DNA of 64,000 nt. Source: Eremophila alpestris peregrina (lineage: Eukaryota > Chordata > Aves > Passeriformes > Alaudidae). Position 1 is the stretch's first letter; each line of letters starts with the position of its first letter. Below, one piece after another: positions 11,853-25,254 of this stretch. Made by a program: the position numbers and the translations under genes. The stretch is from positions 177,604 to 241,603 of the forward strand of contig WMCF01000242.1 in assembly GCA_009792885.1 (NCBI GenBank). The letters are read 5' to 3'. The notes below the pieces were generated by a model. That model searched no databases and was not told the DNA's origin. It worked only from the letters and a program-made list of their open reading frames with translations.

Positions 11853-12429
11853 CCTGAGGGACAGGGGTACCCTCTACGGGACTTGGGGATGCCTTGAAGG
11901 ACATGGGCCAAGGACCTCAGGGACCCTGGGGACTTTGGCCCCACAGGGGCGGGGGACAGGGACACATAGAAGAAATGGGGACAGGGATTCACAGGAGGGG
12001 ACAGGGACGCACAGGGGGGTGGCAGGGAGCCACGGCGGGGCATGGGGACATACAGAGGGAGGTGACACAATGCCACCAGGACACACATCAGGGGACAATG
12101 TCACCACACCTGTGGGGACACTCCCACCAGGTCACCTCCAGTGACACCTGGACTGGGACCACATGACCCTGTGGGTGACACTGACCCTTGCGCTGACCCC
12201 AGCATGTCCCTAGGGGCAGTTGGGGTGCCCTGAGCGTGGTGGCCAAGGGACACCCTGGTGGCTGTCACTCATTTCTGTGCCACTTGTCCCCAGCTGAACA
12301 AGTTCCCTGTCCCGCCCTGGGGGGGAAGTGACATTCAGCTGGGACACTGACAGTGGGGACTGGGGTGCAGGAACTGCATCAGGCAGTGCTTTGCTGTGGT
12401 GAGATGAAGGCGCTGGTGGCACTGTAGTG

Positions 12430-12625
12430 GCACAGGTGGTGGCAGTAATGCCGTCCCAGTTCATGTACCCATCCATGTCCATAATGTCCCCATCCCTGTC
12501 CATGTTCCACCATGTCCCCATCCATCTCTGTGTCCCCATCCATACTCCCCATATTCCCAATACATGTCCGTGTCCCCCCATGGCCCCACACATGTCACTG
12601 TCCCCATGTCCCCATCCATGTCTTA
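12430..12625. repeat. CATGTCCCCATCC minisatellite
   Basis: Tandem CCATGTCC/CCCATCC units between the PGLYRP2 copy and the 3' end of ZNF-1. The equivalent array at 35.58-35.61 and 43.34-43.48 kb is split by the class I provirus. Confidence 0.75.
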
Positions 12626-12635
12626 GTTCAACATC

Positions 12636-12641
12636 TTTATT
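12636..12641 (-). terminator. Polyadenylation signal of ZNF-1
   Basis: AATAAA on the minus strand (context AATAAAGATGTTGAAC), about 580 bp past the ZNF-1 stop. The 12642-13217 interval is the 3' untranslated region. It is conserved with the 3' regions of ZNF-2, -3 and -4 and of the pseudogenes, including the segment around TTGGAGAAGACCTCCAAGGC (about 12882). Confidence 0.7.
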
Positions 12642-13217
12642 TTTGCGCCAATTTCAGGGCTTTCAAAGGGATGAACAGAAACCTTTTCATTTCAAGGCCA
12701 AAACAAAAGAAGTAATGTGTCCCTGCCAGCAGAGCATCCAGGTGCATGGGTGGGTAGGAAGAACCCATTTTAGAGGGGTTACCACCCCACTGTCTCCACA
12801 GTTGTGCGTTTTGCCCCAGTTCATCACCGTTTGCTGTGGAAGATGCCTGTGGGCCAAAGAGAATTGAAACGATAGATTTATGTTGGAGAAGACCTCCAAG
12901 GCCATGCAGTGTTGCTTGATGCCACCAGAAGATGCAATAAGTAAGATTCTTCTGGTGTCAGAAGTCGACAAATCCGCTCCCCACAATGGATTTCTGATGT
13001 TGGTCTATGGATGTGTCCAGATGCCCAAGGGGAGCAAGGAGGATGTGGAGTCCCCTGCCAGGTGTCTTCCCAACATGGATCACCAGAACCATGGATCACC
13101 AGGGCTCTGGCCACTGGGGATCACTGGGGATCATCCAGCGCAGATCCACCCATAGGAGATGGAGCTGGAGCAGCGCAAGAAGCTCTTCCCATAGTTGGGG
13201 CACTCACAGGGCTTCCC

Positions 13218-14705
13218 TTAGTGGTGCTTCCGTTGGTGTCTGTTCAAGTGAGAGCTGTGTGAGAAGCTCTTCCCACACTCGGGACACTTGTAGGGCCTCT
13301 CTCCAGTGTGGATGCGGCGGTGGGTGATGAGGTGGGAGTTGTACCTGAAGCCCTTCCCGCAGTCAGGGCAGCGGAAGGGCCTCTCATCTGTGTGAATCCG
13401 CTGGTGCTTGAGGAGATCGGAGCTGGTGGGAAACCTCTTCCTGCATTGATCACATTCATAGGGCCTCTCCCCAGTGTGGATGCGCTGGTGGACGGTCAGA
13501 TTGGAGCTCTGGCTGAAGGTCTTCCCACACTCCACACACTCATACGGCCGTTCCCCTGTGTGGATTCTATAGTGGAGGATCAGGTTGGAGCTGTGGATAA
13601 AGCACTTCCCACACTCAGGACACTCATAGGGCCTCTCCTCCATGTGGCTCCTCTGGTGGTGGGTCAGCTGGTAGCTCTGGCTGAAGCTCTTCCCACACTC
13701 CCCACATTTGTAGGGCCGTTCCCCTGTGTGGCTCCTTTTGTGGACAATCAGGGTGGAGCTCTGGCTGAAGCTCTTCCCACACTCAGGACACTCGTAGGGC
13801 CTCTCCCCAGTGTGGATGCGCCGGTGGTTTATGAGGGTGCAGTTGTGCTTGAAGCAGTTCCCACAGTCGGGGCAACGGAAAGGCCTCTCATCCGTGTGAA
13901 TCCGCTGGTGCTTGAGGAGATCGGAGCTGGTCTGAAACCTCTTCCTGCATTGGTCACACTCATAGGGCCTCTCCCCATTGTGGATCATCTGATGGCGGAT
14001 CAGTGTGGAGCTCTGGCTGAAGCTCTTCCCACACTCTACGCACTCGTAGGGGCGCTCCCCGGTGTGGATTCGCTGGTGGCGGATCAGGATGGAACTCAAC
14101 ATGAAGCTCTTCCCACACTCCCCACATTCATAGGGCCGTTCTCTTGTGTGAATTCCCCAGTGGCGGATCAGTGAGGATCTCTGGCTGAAGCTCCTCCCAC
14201 ATTTTGAGCACTTGTGAGGCTTCTCCCCATCCTGAAGCTGCTCAGGGACCCCCAGCTCTGAGCTTTGGCCACCTCCCCAGCCCAGGCTGGGTCTTTCCTC
14301 CTCGGACCCTCGTGATCTATGTTTGCAATCCCTCCTCGGGCATGATCTCCAGGGCTTTTCCTCCCCATTGGATTCCTGCATCGTGGAGCCGCTCAAAACA
14401 GCCTCTGCCATGAGGTTCTGTGGCAGGGATTTGTCCTCCCTGGTCTCCATCCTCAACTCCTTGTCTGGGGAGGGAAGGACAATGAGAGGAAGGGATTTGC
14501 TTCCATGCCACACGGAAGGGGAAGGAGATCCCCCCAATGCGTCCCCGGCAGGACGCCGTGAGCAGCAGGGTTCTCCTGCAGTCGGGGGCCAGGCTGGGCT
14601 GGGAGATGGAGCAGGAGAGAGAGGCAAAGGGGCAGTGACTTCCTCCTCACCTGCCTGGGGCTCCCAGTCCATCTTCCTCTTCCTCATAGCCTCCTCCTCC
14701 TCCAT
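13218..14705 (-). CDS. C2H2 zinc-finger protein ZNF-1, 12 fingers
   Basis: Two coding exons. Exon A (14705-14651) starts with ATG and encodes [18 protein letters not shown] up to a GT donor. Exon B (14464-13218) starts after a CAG acceptor, at [12 protein letters not shown]. The spliced product is about 433 residues. Reading through the intron gives one open frame, but the splice sites are conserved in all copies. Twelve consecutive C2H2 fingers begin at KCSKCGRSF and end QRKHH, joined by TGERPY-type linkers; two are of the [12 protein letters not shown] type. There is no KRAB, SCAN or BTB domain. A nuclear sequence-specific DNA-binding role is inferred from family. This is the only intact copy besides ZNF-4 that keeps the ancestral MEEE start. 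Minor linker changes (TRERPY, MEERPY, NGERPY) are present. The target is unknown. Confidence 0.88.
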   Translation of the reverse strand: MEEEEAMRKRKMDWEPQAGEEEVTAPLPLSPAPSPSPAWPPTAGEPCCSRRPAGDALGGSPSPSVWHGSKSLPLIVLPSPDKELRMETREDKSLPQNLMAEAVLSGSTMQESNGEEKPWRSCPRRDCKHRSRGSEEERPSLGWGGGQSSELGVPEQLQDGEKPHKCSKCGRSFSQRSSLIRHWGIHTRERPYECGECGKSFMLSSILIRHQRIHTGERPYECVECGKSFSQSSTLIRHQMIHNGERPYECDQCRKRFQTSSDLLKHQRIHTDERPFRCPDCGNCFKHNCTLINHRRIHTGERPYECPECGKSFSQSSTLIVHKRSHTGERPYKCGECGKSFSQSYQLTHHQRSHMEERPYECPECGKCFIHSSNLILHYRIHTGERPYECVECGKTFSQSSNLTVHQRIHTGERPYECDQCRKRFPTSSDLLKHQRIHTDERPFRCPDCGKGFRYNSHLITHRRIHTGERPYKCPECGKSFSHSSHLNRHQRKHH

Positions 14706-15156
14706 CGGGGCAAGGTTTTAGAACGGGAAATCCTTGTTTGAGGGTGACAACAAGGGCTGAGCGCGTTCGGTTTTGATGGTGCCCCTGCCCAAGTGCAGCT
14801 GCAGAATTCAGCGTCCCTTTCAGCCTCGGAAGGCCCGGACCCCGCTCATCTCCAGGCGGATCCCCACCCCTCCAGGCTTCCGTGGTCCCCTGGCTGCGGG
14901 ATCGCCCCTCTGCGCTCTCCGCGCTCCGGGGCTCCCGCGTTCCCTCCGGGCTGTCCCGGGGATGCCCAAACACGATATCGCCCCTCTGCCCGCTGGTACT
15001 GGGCCATCGCCACGTGGGGACCCGCTAAGATCCCTCCAGGGCCAATTCCGGCTCGGCTTTGGGCACCTGAGAGATCCAAACAGCCCTACCCCGCTCAAAA
15101 ACCCTCCCTGAGACCCCTCCCGATGGATTTGGGGCGAGCTCCCCTTCCCCGCTCAC

Positions 15157-15531
15157 CTGCGAGTTCCGGGAAAGAACTTCCTCCCGCTCCTCCGCCGCTC
15201 CCAGCCCGGCCCGGGCGGTGCCGACACCCAAAAGCAGCCGCGCTCTGACCTGGGAACGTTCCAAAGCGGCCCCGCCCCGCACTGCGGTGGGAGCGATATT
15301 GGGAGGACTGGGATCTATCCTGAAAGCAGTGAGAGTGAGTCCAAGAGCAGCGGGAAGGAATTCGGAGCGCTTTCCGTCCCGGTACCGCTCTGACTGGGAG
15401 CACTGGGAGGGAACTGGGAGCAAAGAGCGGCCGGACGCGGCTGCAGCCGGCGCTGGGCGGGGCCAAACCGTGGGGCGTGGTTATGCAAATCCAGGATCGA
15501 TGGCGTGCTGTGATTGGTGGACGGAAGCCGC
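15157..15531 (-). promoter_or_regulatory. ZNF-1 first exon and core promoter
   Basis: A 5' noncoding exon ends at 15157 (donor CGCAG|GTGAG). Upstream lie, on the plus strand, GGGGCGTGG, an octamer ATGCAAAT (15483-15490) and an inverted CCAAT box GATTGG (15512-15517). The block is cut by the assembly gap just before the E-box seen in ZNF-2 and ZNF-4. From about 15355 to 15532 it reads the same as 19618-19804 of ZNF-2. Confidence 0.75.
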
Positions 15532-15532
15532 G

Positions 15533-16275
15533 NNNNNNNNNNNNNNNNNNNNNNNNNNNNNNNNNNNNNNNNNNNNNNNNNNNNNNNNNNNNNNNNNNNN
15601 NNNNNNNNNNNNNNNNNNNNNNNNNNNNNNNNNNNNNNNNNNNNNNNNNNNNNNNNNNNNNNNNNNNNNNNNNNNNNNNNNNNNNNNNNNNNNNNNNNNN
15701 NNNNNNNNNNNNNNNNNNNNNNNNNNNNNNNNNNNNNNNNNNNNNNNNNNNNNNNNNNNNNNNNNNNNNNNNNNNNNNNNNNNNNNNNNNNNNNNNNNNN
15801 NNNNNNNNNNNNNNNNNNNNNNNNNNNNNNNNNNNNNNNNNNNNNNNNNNNNNNNNNNNNNNNNNNNNNNNNNNNNNNNNNNNNNNNNNNNNNNNNNNNN
15901 NNNNNNNNNNNNNNNNNNNNNNNNNNNNNNNNNNNNNNNNNNNNNNNNNNNNNNNNNNNNNNNNNNNNNNNNNNNNNNNNNNNNNNNNNNNNNNNNNNNN
16001 NNNNNNNNNNNNNNNNNNNNNNNNNNNNNNNNNNNNNNNNNNNNNNNNNNNNNNNNNNNNNNNNNNNNNNNNNNNNNNNNNNNNNNNNNNNNNNNNNNNN
16101 NNNNNNNNNNNNNNNNNNNNNNNNNNNNNNNNNNNNNNNNNNNNNNNNNNNNNNNNNNNNNNNNNNNNNNNNNNNNNNNNNNNNNNNNNNNNNNNNNNNN
16201 NNNNNNNNNNNNNNNNNNNNNNNNNNNNNNNNNNNNNNNNNNNNNNNNNNNNNNNNNNNNNNNNNNNNNNNNNNN
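15533..16275. other. Assembly gap (743 N)
   Basis: Sequence unknown. The flanks match both sides of 19805-20498 upstream of ZNF-2, so the missing stretch probably corresponds to that 694-bp region. Frames that cross the gap are artefacts. Confidence 0.95.
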
Positions 16276-16610
16276 CTGGGGAATGGCACCGGGAATACAG
16301 GACTGGAAATACGAGAGAGAGTGGGAATGATACTGGGAATGGGGACAGGGTCCAAGAATGGAACCAGGAATACTGCACTGCGACTGGGAATGGGACAGGG
16401 AATATGGGACTGGGACTGGGACTGGGAATGGAGAGAGGCACCAGGAATGGGATCTGGACTGGGATGGGAGCAGGACAGGACCGGGAGTAGGGCAACACGG
16501 GAATGGGGTGAGGGACAAGGAGAGTGACAACAGGGAGAGGAGGATCCTAGACAGGGAACAGTGGGAACTGGGACGGGGGGACGTGAGGACAATTCCAAGG
16601 TAGAAGGTCC
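16276..16610. repeat. GGGACTGGGAAT minisatellite upstream of ZNF-1
   Basis: Irregular tandem repeat of GGGAATGGGAC/GGGACTGGGACT units. It is almost the same as 20499-20815, differing by a few small indels (for example two fewer bases in the GAGAGA run near 16317). Confidence 0.8.
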
Positions 16611-16614
16611 TTCA

Positions 16615-16790
16615 TCTCCTGCCACAGAACCTCCACCAGGGTCTCCCAGCACAGCCAGAGCCACTGGGCTTGGGGTGCCCAAAGTCCTGAGCAAGCCCCA
16701 ATCCCTGCCAGGAACCCTCGACTCCCTCACATCCAGCATCCCCCACATCCCCTGCAAGATCCCTCCATGTCCCCATCCACATCTTACCAG
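16615..16790. repeat. Conserved spacer between promoter and next gene's 3' end
   Basis: A roughly 170-bp segment also found at 20826-20985 and 46160-46330, always between a zinc-finger promoter and the 3' end of the following gene. On the minus strand it keeps a short open stretch, GRDWGLLRTLGTPSPVALAV. Whether this is a relic exon or chance is unresolved. Confidence 0.5.
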
Positions 16791-16797
16791 GTCTTAG

Positions 16798-17569
16798 TTC
16801 AACGTCTTTGTTTTTACCCAGTTTTTGGCTGTTTTGAAAGGACAAAGAAAAAGGAAGACAAAATCCAGGCCATAGGAAGGCAGGAGGATGTGGAGCCCCA
16901 CCAGCCAGGTGTCTTCCCAACACGGATCGCCAGCACCACGGATCCCCAAGGCTCTGCACAGTGGGGGTCACTGGGGATTATACAGCACAGATTTTCCTGT
17001 AGCAGTGGTGCAGGACTGTGATATGCTGCTACCTTCTCTAAGCGTCTCTTTCAGAATCCGCTCAGAGTAAGCCACAGGAACAGCCATTTCAGGTCCATGA
17101 CACACATACACGCCTCAGCTCAGTGGAAGAAAGGCAGGACGGGCCTCCTGTATGATATGTTCCAGCAGAAGTTTATTCCAGCATGCTGAAGGGATCAGAA
17201 CAGAAGACCCAGACCATGTGGTGATGGTTAAGTAAGGGGTTAGTGCCCAATGAGAGCAAAGGGGTGCTACAAAGGGCAGAGTAAAGGGCAGCAACCCAAA
17301 CAGGGGATGAGGGATGAACAACTGGGGTGGGCAGGGTTAAGTGATTAATGAGGGAAGCAATTCAGGGTAAATTGGCAGTGGTTCTGCAGGCACCATGAGG
17401 GAAGTCTTCTCTATCAGTCTAGGCAGAGCACTCTATGGTAAATCCTTCTAGGGCAAAGCCTGGAAGGTTTCCTGAGAGGATTTTTTGGGTTCCCACATCT
17501 TCCCATAAAGGATAGAGCTGGAGGAGTGCACAAAGCTCTTCCCACATCAGGGCACTCGCAGGGCTTCCA
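16798..17569 (-). other. 3' untranslated region of ZNF-2, split by a solo LTR
   Basis: Homologous to 12630-13217. The position of the polyadenylation signal reads AACAAA (16807-16812) instead of AATAAA, so cleavage may be weak or moved. A solo LTR (16998-17497) interrupts it and itself carries a minus-strand AATAAA near 17170, which may now supply the signal. Confidence 0.6.
16998..17497 (-). mobile_element. Solo LTR in ZNF-2 3' region, 6-bp target duplication
   Basis: 500 bp, starting TGTAGCAGTGG and ending TTCCCACA. It is flanked by TTTTCC (16992-16997) and TCTTCC (17498-17503), a 6-bp duplication with one mismatch, as expected of class II ERVs. ZNF-1, -3 and -4 lack it at the equivalent place. 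GGAATAAACT on the minus strand gives the orientation. Confidence 0.75.
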
Positions 17570-18940
17570 TCAGTGGTGCCTCCGTTGGTGTTTGGTCACT
17601 TCAGAGCGCTGTTTGAACCCCTTCCCACACTCAGGACACTTGTAGGGCCTCTCCCCGGTGTGGATGCGCCGGTGGACAATGAGGGTGGAGTTTTGCCTGA
17701 AGCCCTTCCCACAGTCAGGGCAGCGGAAGGGCCTCTCATCCGTGTGAATCCGCTGATGTACGAGGAGATCTGAGCTACTTTGAAACCTCTTCCAGCACTG
17801 GTCACACTCGTAGGGCCGTTCTCCGGTGTGGCTCCTCCGGTGGACAATCAGGTGGGAGTCTCTACTGAAGCTTTTCCCACACTCATCACACTTGTAGGGC
17901 CGTTCCCCAGAGTGGATCTTCTGGTGATGTATCAGTTCCGACTTCTGAGTGAAGCTCTTCCCACATTCCTGGCACTCATAGGGCTTCTCACCAGTGTGGA
18001 TCCTCTGGTGGACAATCAGGTTCGACCTCTGGGTGCATCTCTTCCCACACTCGGGACACTCGTAGGGCCTCTCCCCACTGTGGATGCGTCGGTGCTTCAC
18101 CAGGTCGGCATTATATTTGAAGCCCTTCATGCAGTCAGGGCAGCGGAAGGGCCTCTCATCTGTGTGTATACGCTCGTGCCTGAGGAGATGGGAGCTGGTC
18201 TGAAACCTCTTCCCACAGCTGGGACACGCGTAAGGCCTCTCATTTGTGTGCGTCCTCTGATGCTTCAGGAGATCAGAGCTTCTTGGAAAGCCCTTCCCAC
18301 ATTCCCCACACTCATATGGCCGTTCCCCAGTGTGGCTTCTCTGGTGGTTGATCAGCTCAAAGCTGTCTCTGTACCTCTTCCCACACTGGCCACACTCATA
18401 GGGCCGTTCCCCCATGTGGATTCTCCAGTGGCGGGTCAGGTAGGATCTCTTGCTGAAACTCTTCCCACATTTTGAGCACTTGTGAGGCTTCTCCACATCG
18501 TGGAGCTGCTCACAAACCCCAAGCTCTGAGCTCCGGCTGCCTCCCTGGCCCACAGCGGGTCTTTCGTCCTCGGATCCCCCAGATCTGTGTTTGCAGCCCC
18601 TCCTTGTGTGGGACCTCCGGGGCTTTTCCTCCCTGTTGGATTCCTGCATTGTGGAGCCACTCAGAATGGCCTCTTCCGTGAGGTTCTGCTGCAGGGATTG
18701 GTCCTCCCTGGTCTCCGTCCTCAGCTCCTTGTCTGGGGGAGGAAGGACAAGGAGAGGATGGGATTTGCTTCTGTGCCACAGGGAAGGGGAAGGAGATCCC
18801 CTCAACGTGTCCGTGGCAGGACGGCGTTGGCAGCAGGGTTGTCCTGCAGCCGGGGGCCAGGCTGGGCTGGGAGATGGAGCAGGAGAGAGAGGGAAAGGGT
18901 CAGTGACTTCTTCCTCACCTGCCTGGGGTTCCCGGGCCAT
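17570..18940 (-). CDS. C2H2 zinc-finger protein ZNF-2, 11 fingers
   Basis: Exon B (18732-17570) follows a CAG acceptor and carries a spacer ([13 protein letters not shown]...) and 11 fingers from [13 protein letters not shown] to QRRHH. Exon A ends at 18919. The ancestral ATG used by ZNF-1 is lost here (the site reads TTGGTGGCTGG). The first available ATG is internal, at 18940 (MAREPQA), which would give about 394 residues. A start in an unrecognised upstream exon is possible. Fingers match the family pattern, with TDERPF and TNERPY linkers and one M in place of G (CMKGF). No effector domain. Nuclear DNA binding is inferred from family; the target is unknown. Confidence 0.8.
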   Translation of the reverse strand: MAREPQAGEEEVTDPFPLSPAPSPSPAWPPAAGQPCCQRRPATDTLRGSPSPSLWHRSKSHPLLVLPPPDKELRTETREDQSLQQNLTEEAILSGSTMQESNREEKPRRSHTRRGCKHRSGGSEDERPAVGQGGSRSSELGVCEQLHDVEKPHKCSKCGKSFSKRSYLTRHWRIHMGERPYECGQCGKRYRDSFELINHQRSHTGERPYECGECGKGFPRSSDLLKHQRTHTNERPYACPSCGKRFQTSSHLLRHERIHTDERPFRCPDCMKGFKYNADLVKHRRIHSGERPYECPECGKRCTQRSNLIVHQRIHTGEKPYECQECGKSFTQKSELIHHQKIHSGERPYKCDECGKSFSRDSHLIVHRRSHTGERPYECDQCWKRFQSSSDLLVHQRIHTDERPFRCPDCGKGFRQNSTLIVHRRIHTGERPYKCPECGKGFKQRSEVTKHQRRHH

Positions 18941-19419
18941 CTTTCTCTTCCTCGCGGCGTCTCCACCTCCAGCCACCAAAGGTTTGGGAGTGGGAAATGC
19001 TGGTCTGGAAGAAAATAAGGGCGCTTTGGGTTTGATGGTCCTACTGCCCCAGTGCAGCTGCAGAAGTCAGCACCTCTTTCAGCCTTGGCAGGCCGGGACC
19101 TCTCTCATGTCCAGGTTCCCCCACCCCTCCAGACGGCCAGGGGTTTCTCCACTCTGGGATCGCCCCTCTGCGCTCTCCCCGCTCGGGAGATCCCGTGTTC
19201 CCTCCCGGCTCTCCGGAGGATCCCCAAAACTGTTATCATCACATTCTCGCCCGTACCGGGCGATCGCCATGTGTAACACCCCAGGATCCCTCAAGGGCCA
19301 ATTCCGGCTCGGCTTTGGGGTCCTGCGTGTGGTCCAAACATCCCCTGCCCCGCACAAAAACCCTCCCGGAGACCCCCCGATGGATTTGGAGCGAGCTCTC
19401 ACTCCCCTCTCACCTGCGG

Positions 19420-19860
19420 GTTCCGGGGGCAGGCCGCGAGCGATGCTGTTCCCCGTGCTGTTGCCGCTGCCCTTCCTCCCGCTCCTCCCCCTCCCCCTCC
19501 TGCTCGGCAGGTGCCGACACCCAAAAGCAGTCCCGCTCTGACCTGGGAGTGTTCCAGAGTAGCCTCGCTCTGCGCGGCGCTTAGAGCGATTCTGGAAGCA
19601 CCGGGAGTAATTCTGAGAGCAGCGGGAAGGAATTCGGAGCGCTTTCCGTCCCGGTACCGCTCTGACTGGGAGCACTGGGAGGGAACTGGGAGCAAAGAGC
19701 GGCCGGACGCGGCTGCAGCCGGCGCTGGGCGGGGCCAAACCGTGGGGCGTGGTTATGCAAATCCAGGATCGATGGCGTGCTGTGATTGGTGGACGGAAGC
19801 CGCGCGGTGTTTCCCCGGTCACGTGAGGGGGTGGAGCCAGAGCCGTGGCGGCGGCGTTGG
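19420..19860 (-). promoter_or_regulatory. ZNF-2 first exon and promoter (octamer, CCAAT, E-box)
   Basis: A 5' exon ends with the donor CGCAG|GTGAG near 19420. The promoter has ATGCAAAT (19755-19762), inverted CCAAT GATTGG (19784-19789) and the palindromic E-box CACGTG (19820-19825). This is the complete version of the module truncated by the gap at ZNF-1. Confidence 0.78.
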
Positions 19861-20820
19861 GTGAGAGGGGACCGGGACCGGGAATGGGGACAGGGCGCGG
19901 GAATGGGGACAGGGACCCGGTATGGAATTGGAAATACTGGACAGGAACTGGGCATAGTACCGGGAATACTAGACAGGGACCGGAATAGGGGGGACTGGAA
20001 AGAATGGCTTGGACCCGGGAATAGGGACAGGGCCCTGGAATGGGGACGGGGAAAGCAACTGGGAATGCGACCGGGGATGGAAATATGGGAACGGGAGAAG
20101 GACTGTGGAAACAGCGACAGAGAGAGAATATGGGATGGGGATTAGCGTTCCAAAGCGTTGCAGTGAAACACACCCGGCGCTGTGAGCTCTGCAGCTGGGC
20201 CTGCCCTGGGCTGCTGCGGCGCAGGGCCCAAAGCCTGCAGCTGCAGCCTTGCTGCTGTCTCAAGAACAGGAGCCTCCTGCAGGCCCGTGTCCCCTGCATG
20301 TCCCCAGCATGAGGGAGGGATCTGAGGCACAGCGGGGGCTGGCAGGAGGGGCTGCTGTGGGCAGCTGGGGGCCTCTGAGAAATGCCCAAAGCTTTGTGCT
20401 CTCTGCAGCTGGCCAAGGCCAGCAGCAGGGCTGAACGGTTCGTGTGGCACAGCCAGGCCGAGCTGTGGGGCCCTCAGGGCTCCATGCGAGAGGCGGCCCT
20501 GGGGAATGGCACCGGGAATACAGGACTGGAAATACGAGAGAGAGAGTGGGAATGATACTGGGAATGGGGACAGGGTCCAAGAATGGAACCAGGAATACTG
20601 CACTGCGACTGGGAATGGGACAGGGAATATGGGACTGGGACTGGGACTGGGAATGGAGAGAGGCACCAGGAATGGGATCTGGACTGGGATGGGAGCAGGA
20701 CAGGACCGGGAGTAGGGCAACACGGGAATGGGGTGAGGGGCAAGGAGAGTGACAACAGGGAGAGGATCCTAGACAGGGAACAGTGGGAACTGGGACGGGG
20801 GGACAGGAGGACAATTCCAA
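19860..20820. repeat. GGGAATGGGGAC minisatellite with a unique 350-bp centre
   Basis: 19860-20150 and 20499-20815 are GGGACCGGGAAT/GGGACTGGG arrays. 20150-20498 is non-repetitive GC-rich sequence of unknown origin (CTGCAGCTGCAGCC near 20238). No gene is supported. Confidence 0.6.
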
Positions 20821-20989
20821 GGCAGAATCTCCTGCCACAGAACCTCCACCAGGGTCTCCCAGCACAGCCAGAGCCACTGGGCTTGGGGTGCCCAAAGTCC
20901 TGAGCAAGCCCCAATCCCTGCCAGGAACCCTCAACTCCCTCACATCCAGCATCCCCCATATCCCCTGCAAGATCTCCCTGTGTGCCCAT

Positions 20990-22185
<1,196 letters not shown>

Positions 22186-22187
<2 letters not shown>

Positions 22188-22440
22188 AGGGCAAGGAGAT
22201 CCCCCCAATGTGTCCCTGGCAGGATGGCATTGGCAGTGGGGTTGTCCTGCAGTCAGGGGCCAGGCTGGGTTGGGAGATGGAGCAGGAAAGAGAGGAATAA
22301 GGGCAGTGACTTCCTTCTGAAAAGCCTGAGTGTCCTGGGTAATCTTCCTCTTTCTTGCATCCTCCTCCTCTATCCAGCCAAGGTTTGGGATTGGGAAATC
22401 CTGGTTTGGGGGGAAAACGAGGGATAAGCATGTTGGGTTT
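22186..22440 (-). pseudogene. Zinc-finger exon A and intron fragment
   Basis: Matches the intron (GAGATCCCCCCAATG near 22197) and exon A of ZNF-1. The start codon position reads ATA, and the exon continues as EEEDARKRKITQDTQAF with the donor lost. It is probably the 5' half of the two-finger pseudogene at 20990-21430. Confidence 0.7.
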
Positions 22441-22890
22441 GATGGTCCCACTGCCCAAGTCCAGCTCTAGAAGTCATCAGCCATCTGGGATCCATAAAAA
22501 CCTTCCAAATATCAAGATCCAGCCCTGAAAATACCTCCTAGGAATCCCCTGTCTCTGGTCTCTCCTCCTTGGTTTTCAGGGGTGCCCCCCTGTCCCAGCT
22601 GTTGGGGGTCATGCTTGTGTTGGGGGTCCCCCGTCTACTCAGTCCCTGCCCTCCCCAAGCTGCTGGGAGTCCCAGGAATCCAAAAGCTTCCCCCTCTTCC
22701 ATCTCCCCATTTAGGGATGCTCTGGGGTTTTGGGGGCCCTGGGGTTCTCTCCTTATTCTCTGCTTTGGGGAGCACATGGTCCAAAGACATTCCCCCTGCC
22801 CCTCTCCAGGCTATTGAGGGTCCTGCCAGTGGCAGCGCTCCCCCCTCTCTGGTCTCTTCTTACCCAGGAAAACACCTCTACACATGTCTA
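22440..22890. other. Spacer derived from zinc-finger 5' flank
   Basis: GC-rich, with recurring GGGGGTC/CCCAGGAATCC units resembling the reverse complement of 3600-3830 and 52620-52990. No gene is supported. Confidence 0.45.
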
Positions 22891-22901
22891 AGTTCAACAT
22901 C

Positions 22902-22907
22902 TTTATT
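22902..22907 (-). terminator. Polyadenylation signal of ZNF-3
   Basis: Minus-strand AATAAA in the conserved context AATAAAGATGTTGAAC, about 600 bp downstream of the ZNF-3 stop. The 22908-23500 interval is its 3' untranslated region, with an A-run at 22949-22960. Confidence 0.7.
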
Positions 22908-23500
22908 TTTACCCTAGATTCAGGGGTTTCAATAGGATGAACAGAAAGGAAAAAAAAAAACCCAAAAAAACCAAAACAAGGCCAAAACAAAATTATTTAT
23001 GTGTCCTGGCCAGCTGAGTATCCAGGTGTTTGGGTGGGTGGGAAGAACCTTCTTTGGAGGGGTTTCCACCCCGCTGTCTCCAAAATCATGGGTTTTGCCC
23101 CAGTCTGTCCACATTTGGTTGTGGAAGATGCCTATGGGCCAGGGACAATTGAAACAATGGATTTATGTTGGAGAAGACCTCCAAGGCCATCCAGTGTTGC
23201 TTGATGCCACCAGAAGATGAAAAGGGAGATTTCTTTGGGGTCAGAAGTAAAAAAATTTATACTCCACAATGGATTTCTGATGTTGGTCTGTGGATGTGTC
23301 TAGGTGCCCACGGGGAGCCAGAAGGATGTGGAGCCTCCAGCCAGGTTTCTTCCCAACACAGATCACTGGCAAAACAGGTCCCCGGGGCTTTGGCCACTGG
23401 GGGTCACTGGGGATCATCCAGCGTGGATCCTCCCGTGGGGAATGGAGCTGGAGCAGTGCACAAAGTTCTTCTCACACTCGGGGCACTTGCAAGCCTTCCC

Positions 23501-24787
<1,287 letters not shown>

Positions 24788-25254
24788 CTTCCTCTTCCTA
24801 GAAGCCCTCCTCCTCCTCAATCCAGCCGAAGTTTGGGAATGGGAAATCCTGATTTGGGGGCGGGGGGGGAACAAGGGCTGAGCGCGTTCGGTTTTGATGG
24901 TGCCCCTACCCAAGTGCAGCTGCACAAGTCAGCGCCCCTTTCAGCCTCAGGGGGATCCGAACCCCGCTCATGTCCGGGCTCCCCCACCCCGTCATGGTGC
25001 CGGGAGTCACCCGGCTCCGGGATCGCCCCTCTGCGGTCTCGCCTCTCCGGAGCTCCCGCCTTCCCCTACGGCTCTCCCGGGGATTCCCAAACCCGATATC
25101 GCCCCTCTGCCAGCCGGTACTGAGCGATCGCCAGGTGGGACGCGTTAAGATCTCCTCAAGGGCGTTTCCCGCTCAGCTTTGAACTCCTGCAAGATGCAAA
25201 CATCCCCTGCCCCGCAAAAAAAACCCTCTCGGAGACCCCTCCCCAAAGGATTTG

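Noticed and set aside
13308..14174. 288-codon plus-strand frame opposite ZNF-1 (and like frames opposite ZNF-2 to ZNF-4)
   Set aside because: Antisense shadows of C2H2 arrays. The regular 84-bp finger period keeps the opposite strand open, giving repeated LPTLxTLVGP text.
15095..16757. Several frames of 330-480 codons across the N gap
   Set aside because: They exist only because runs of N contain no stops.
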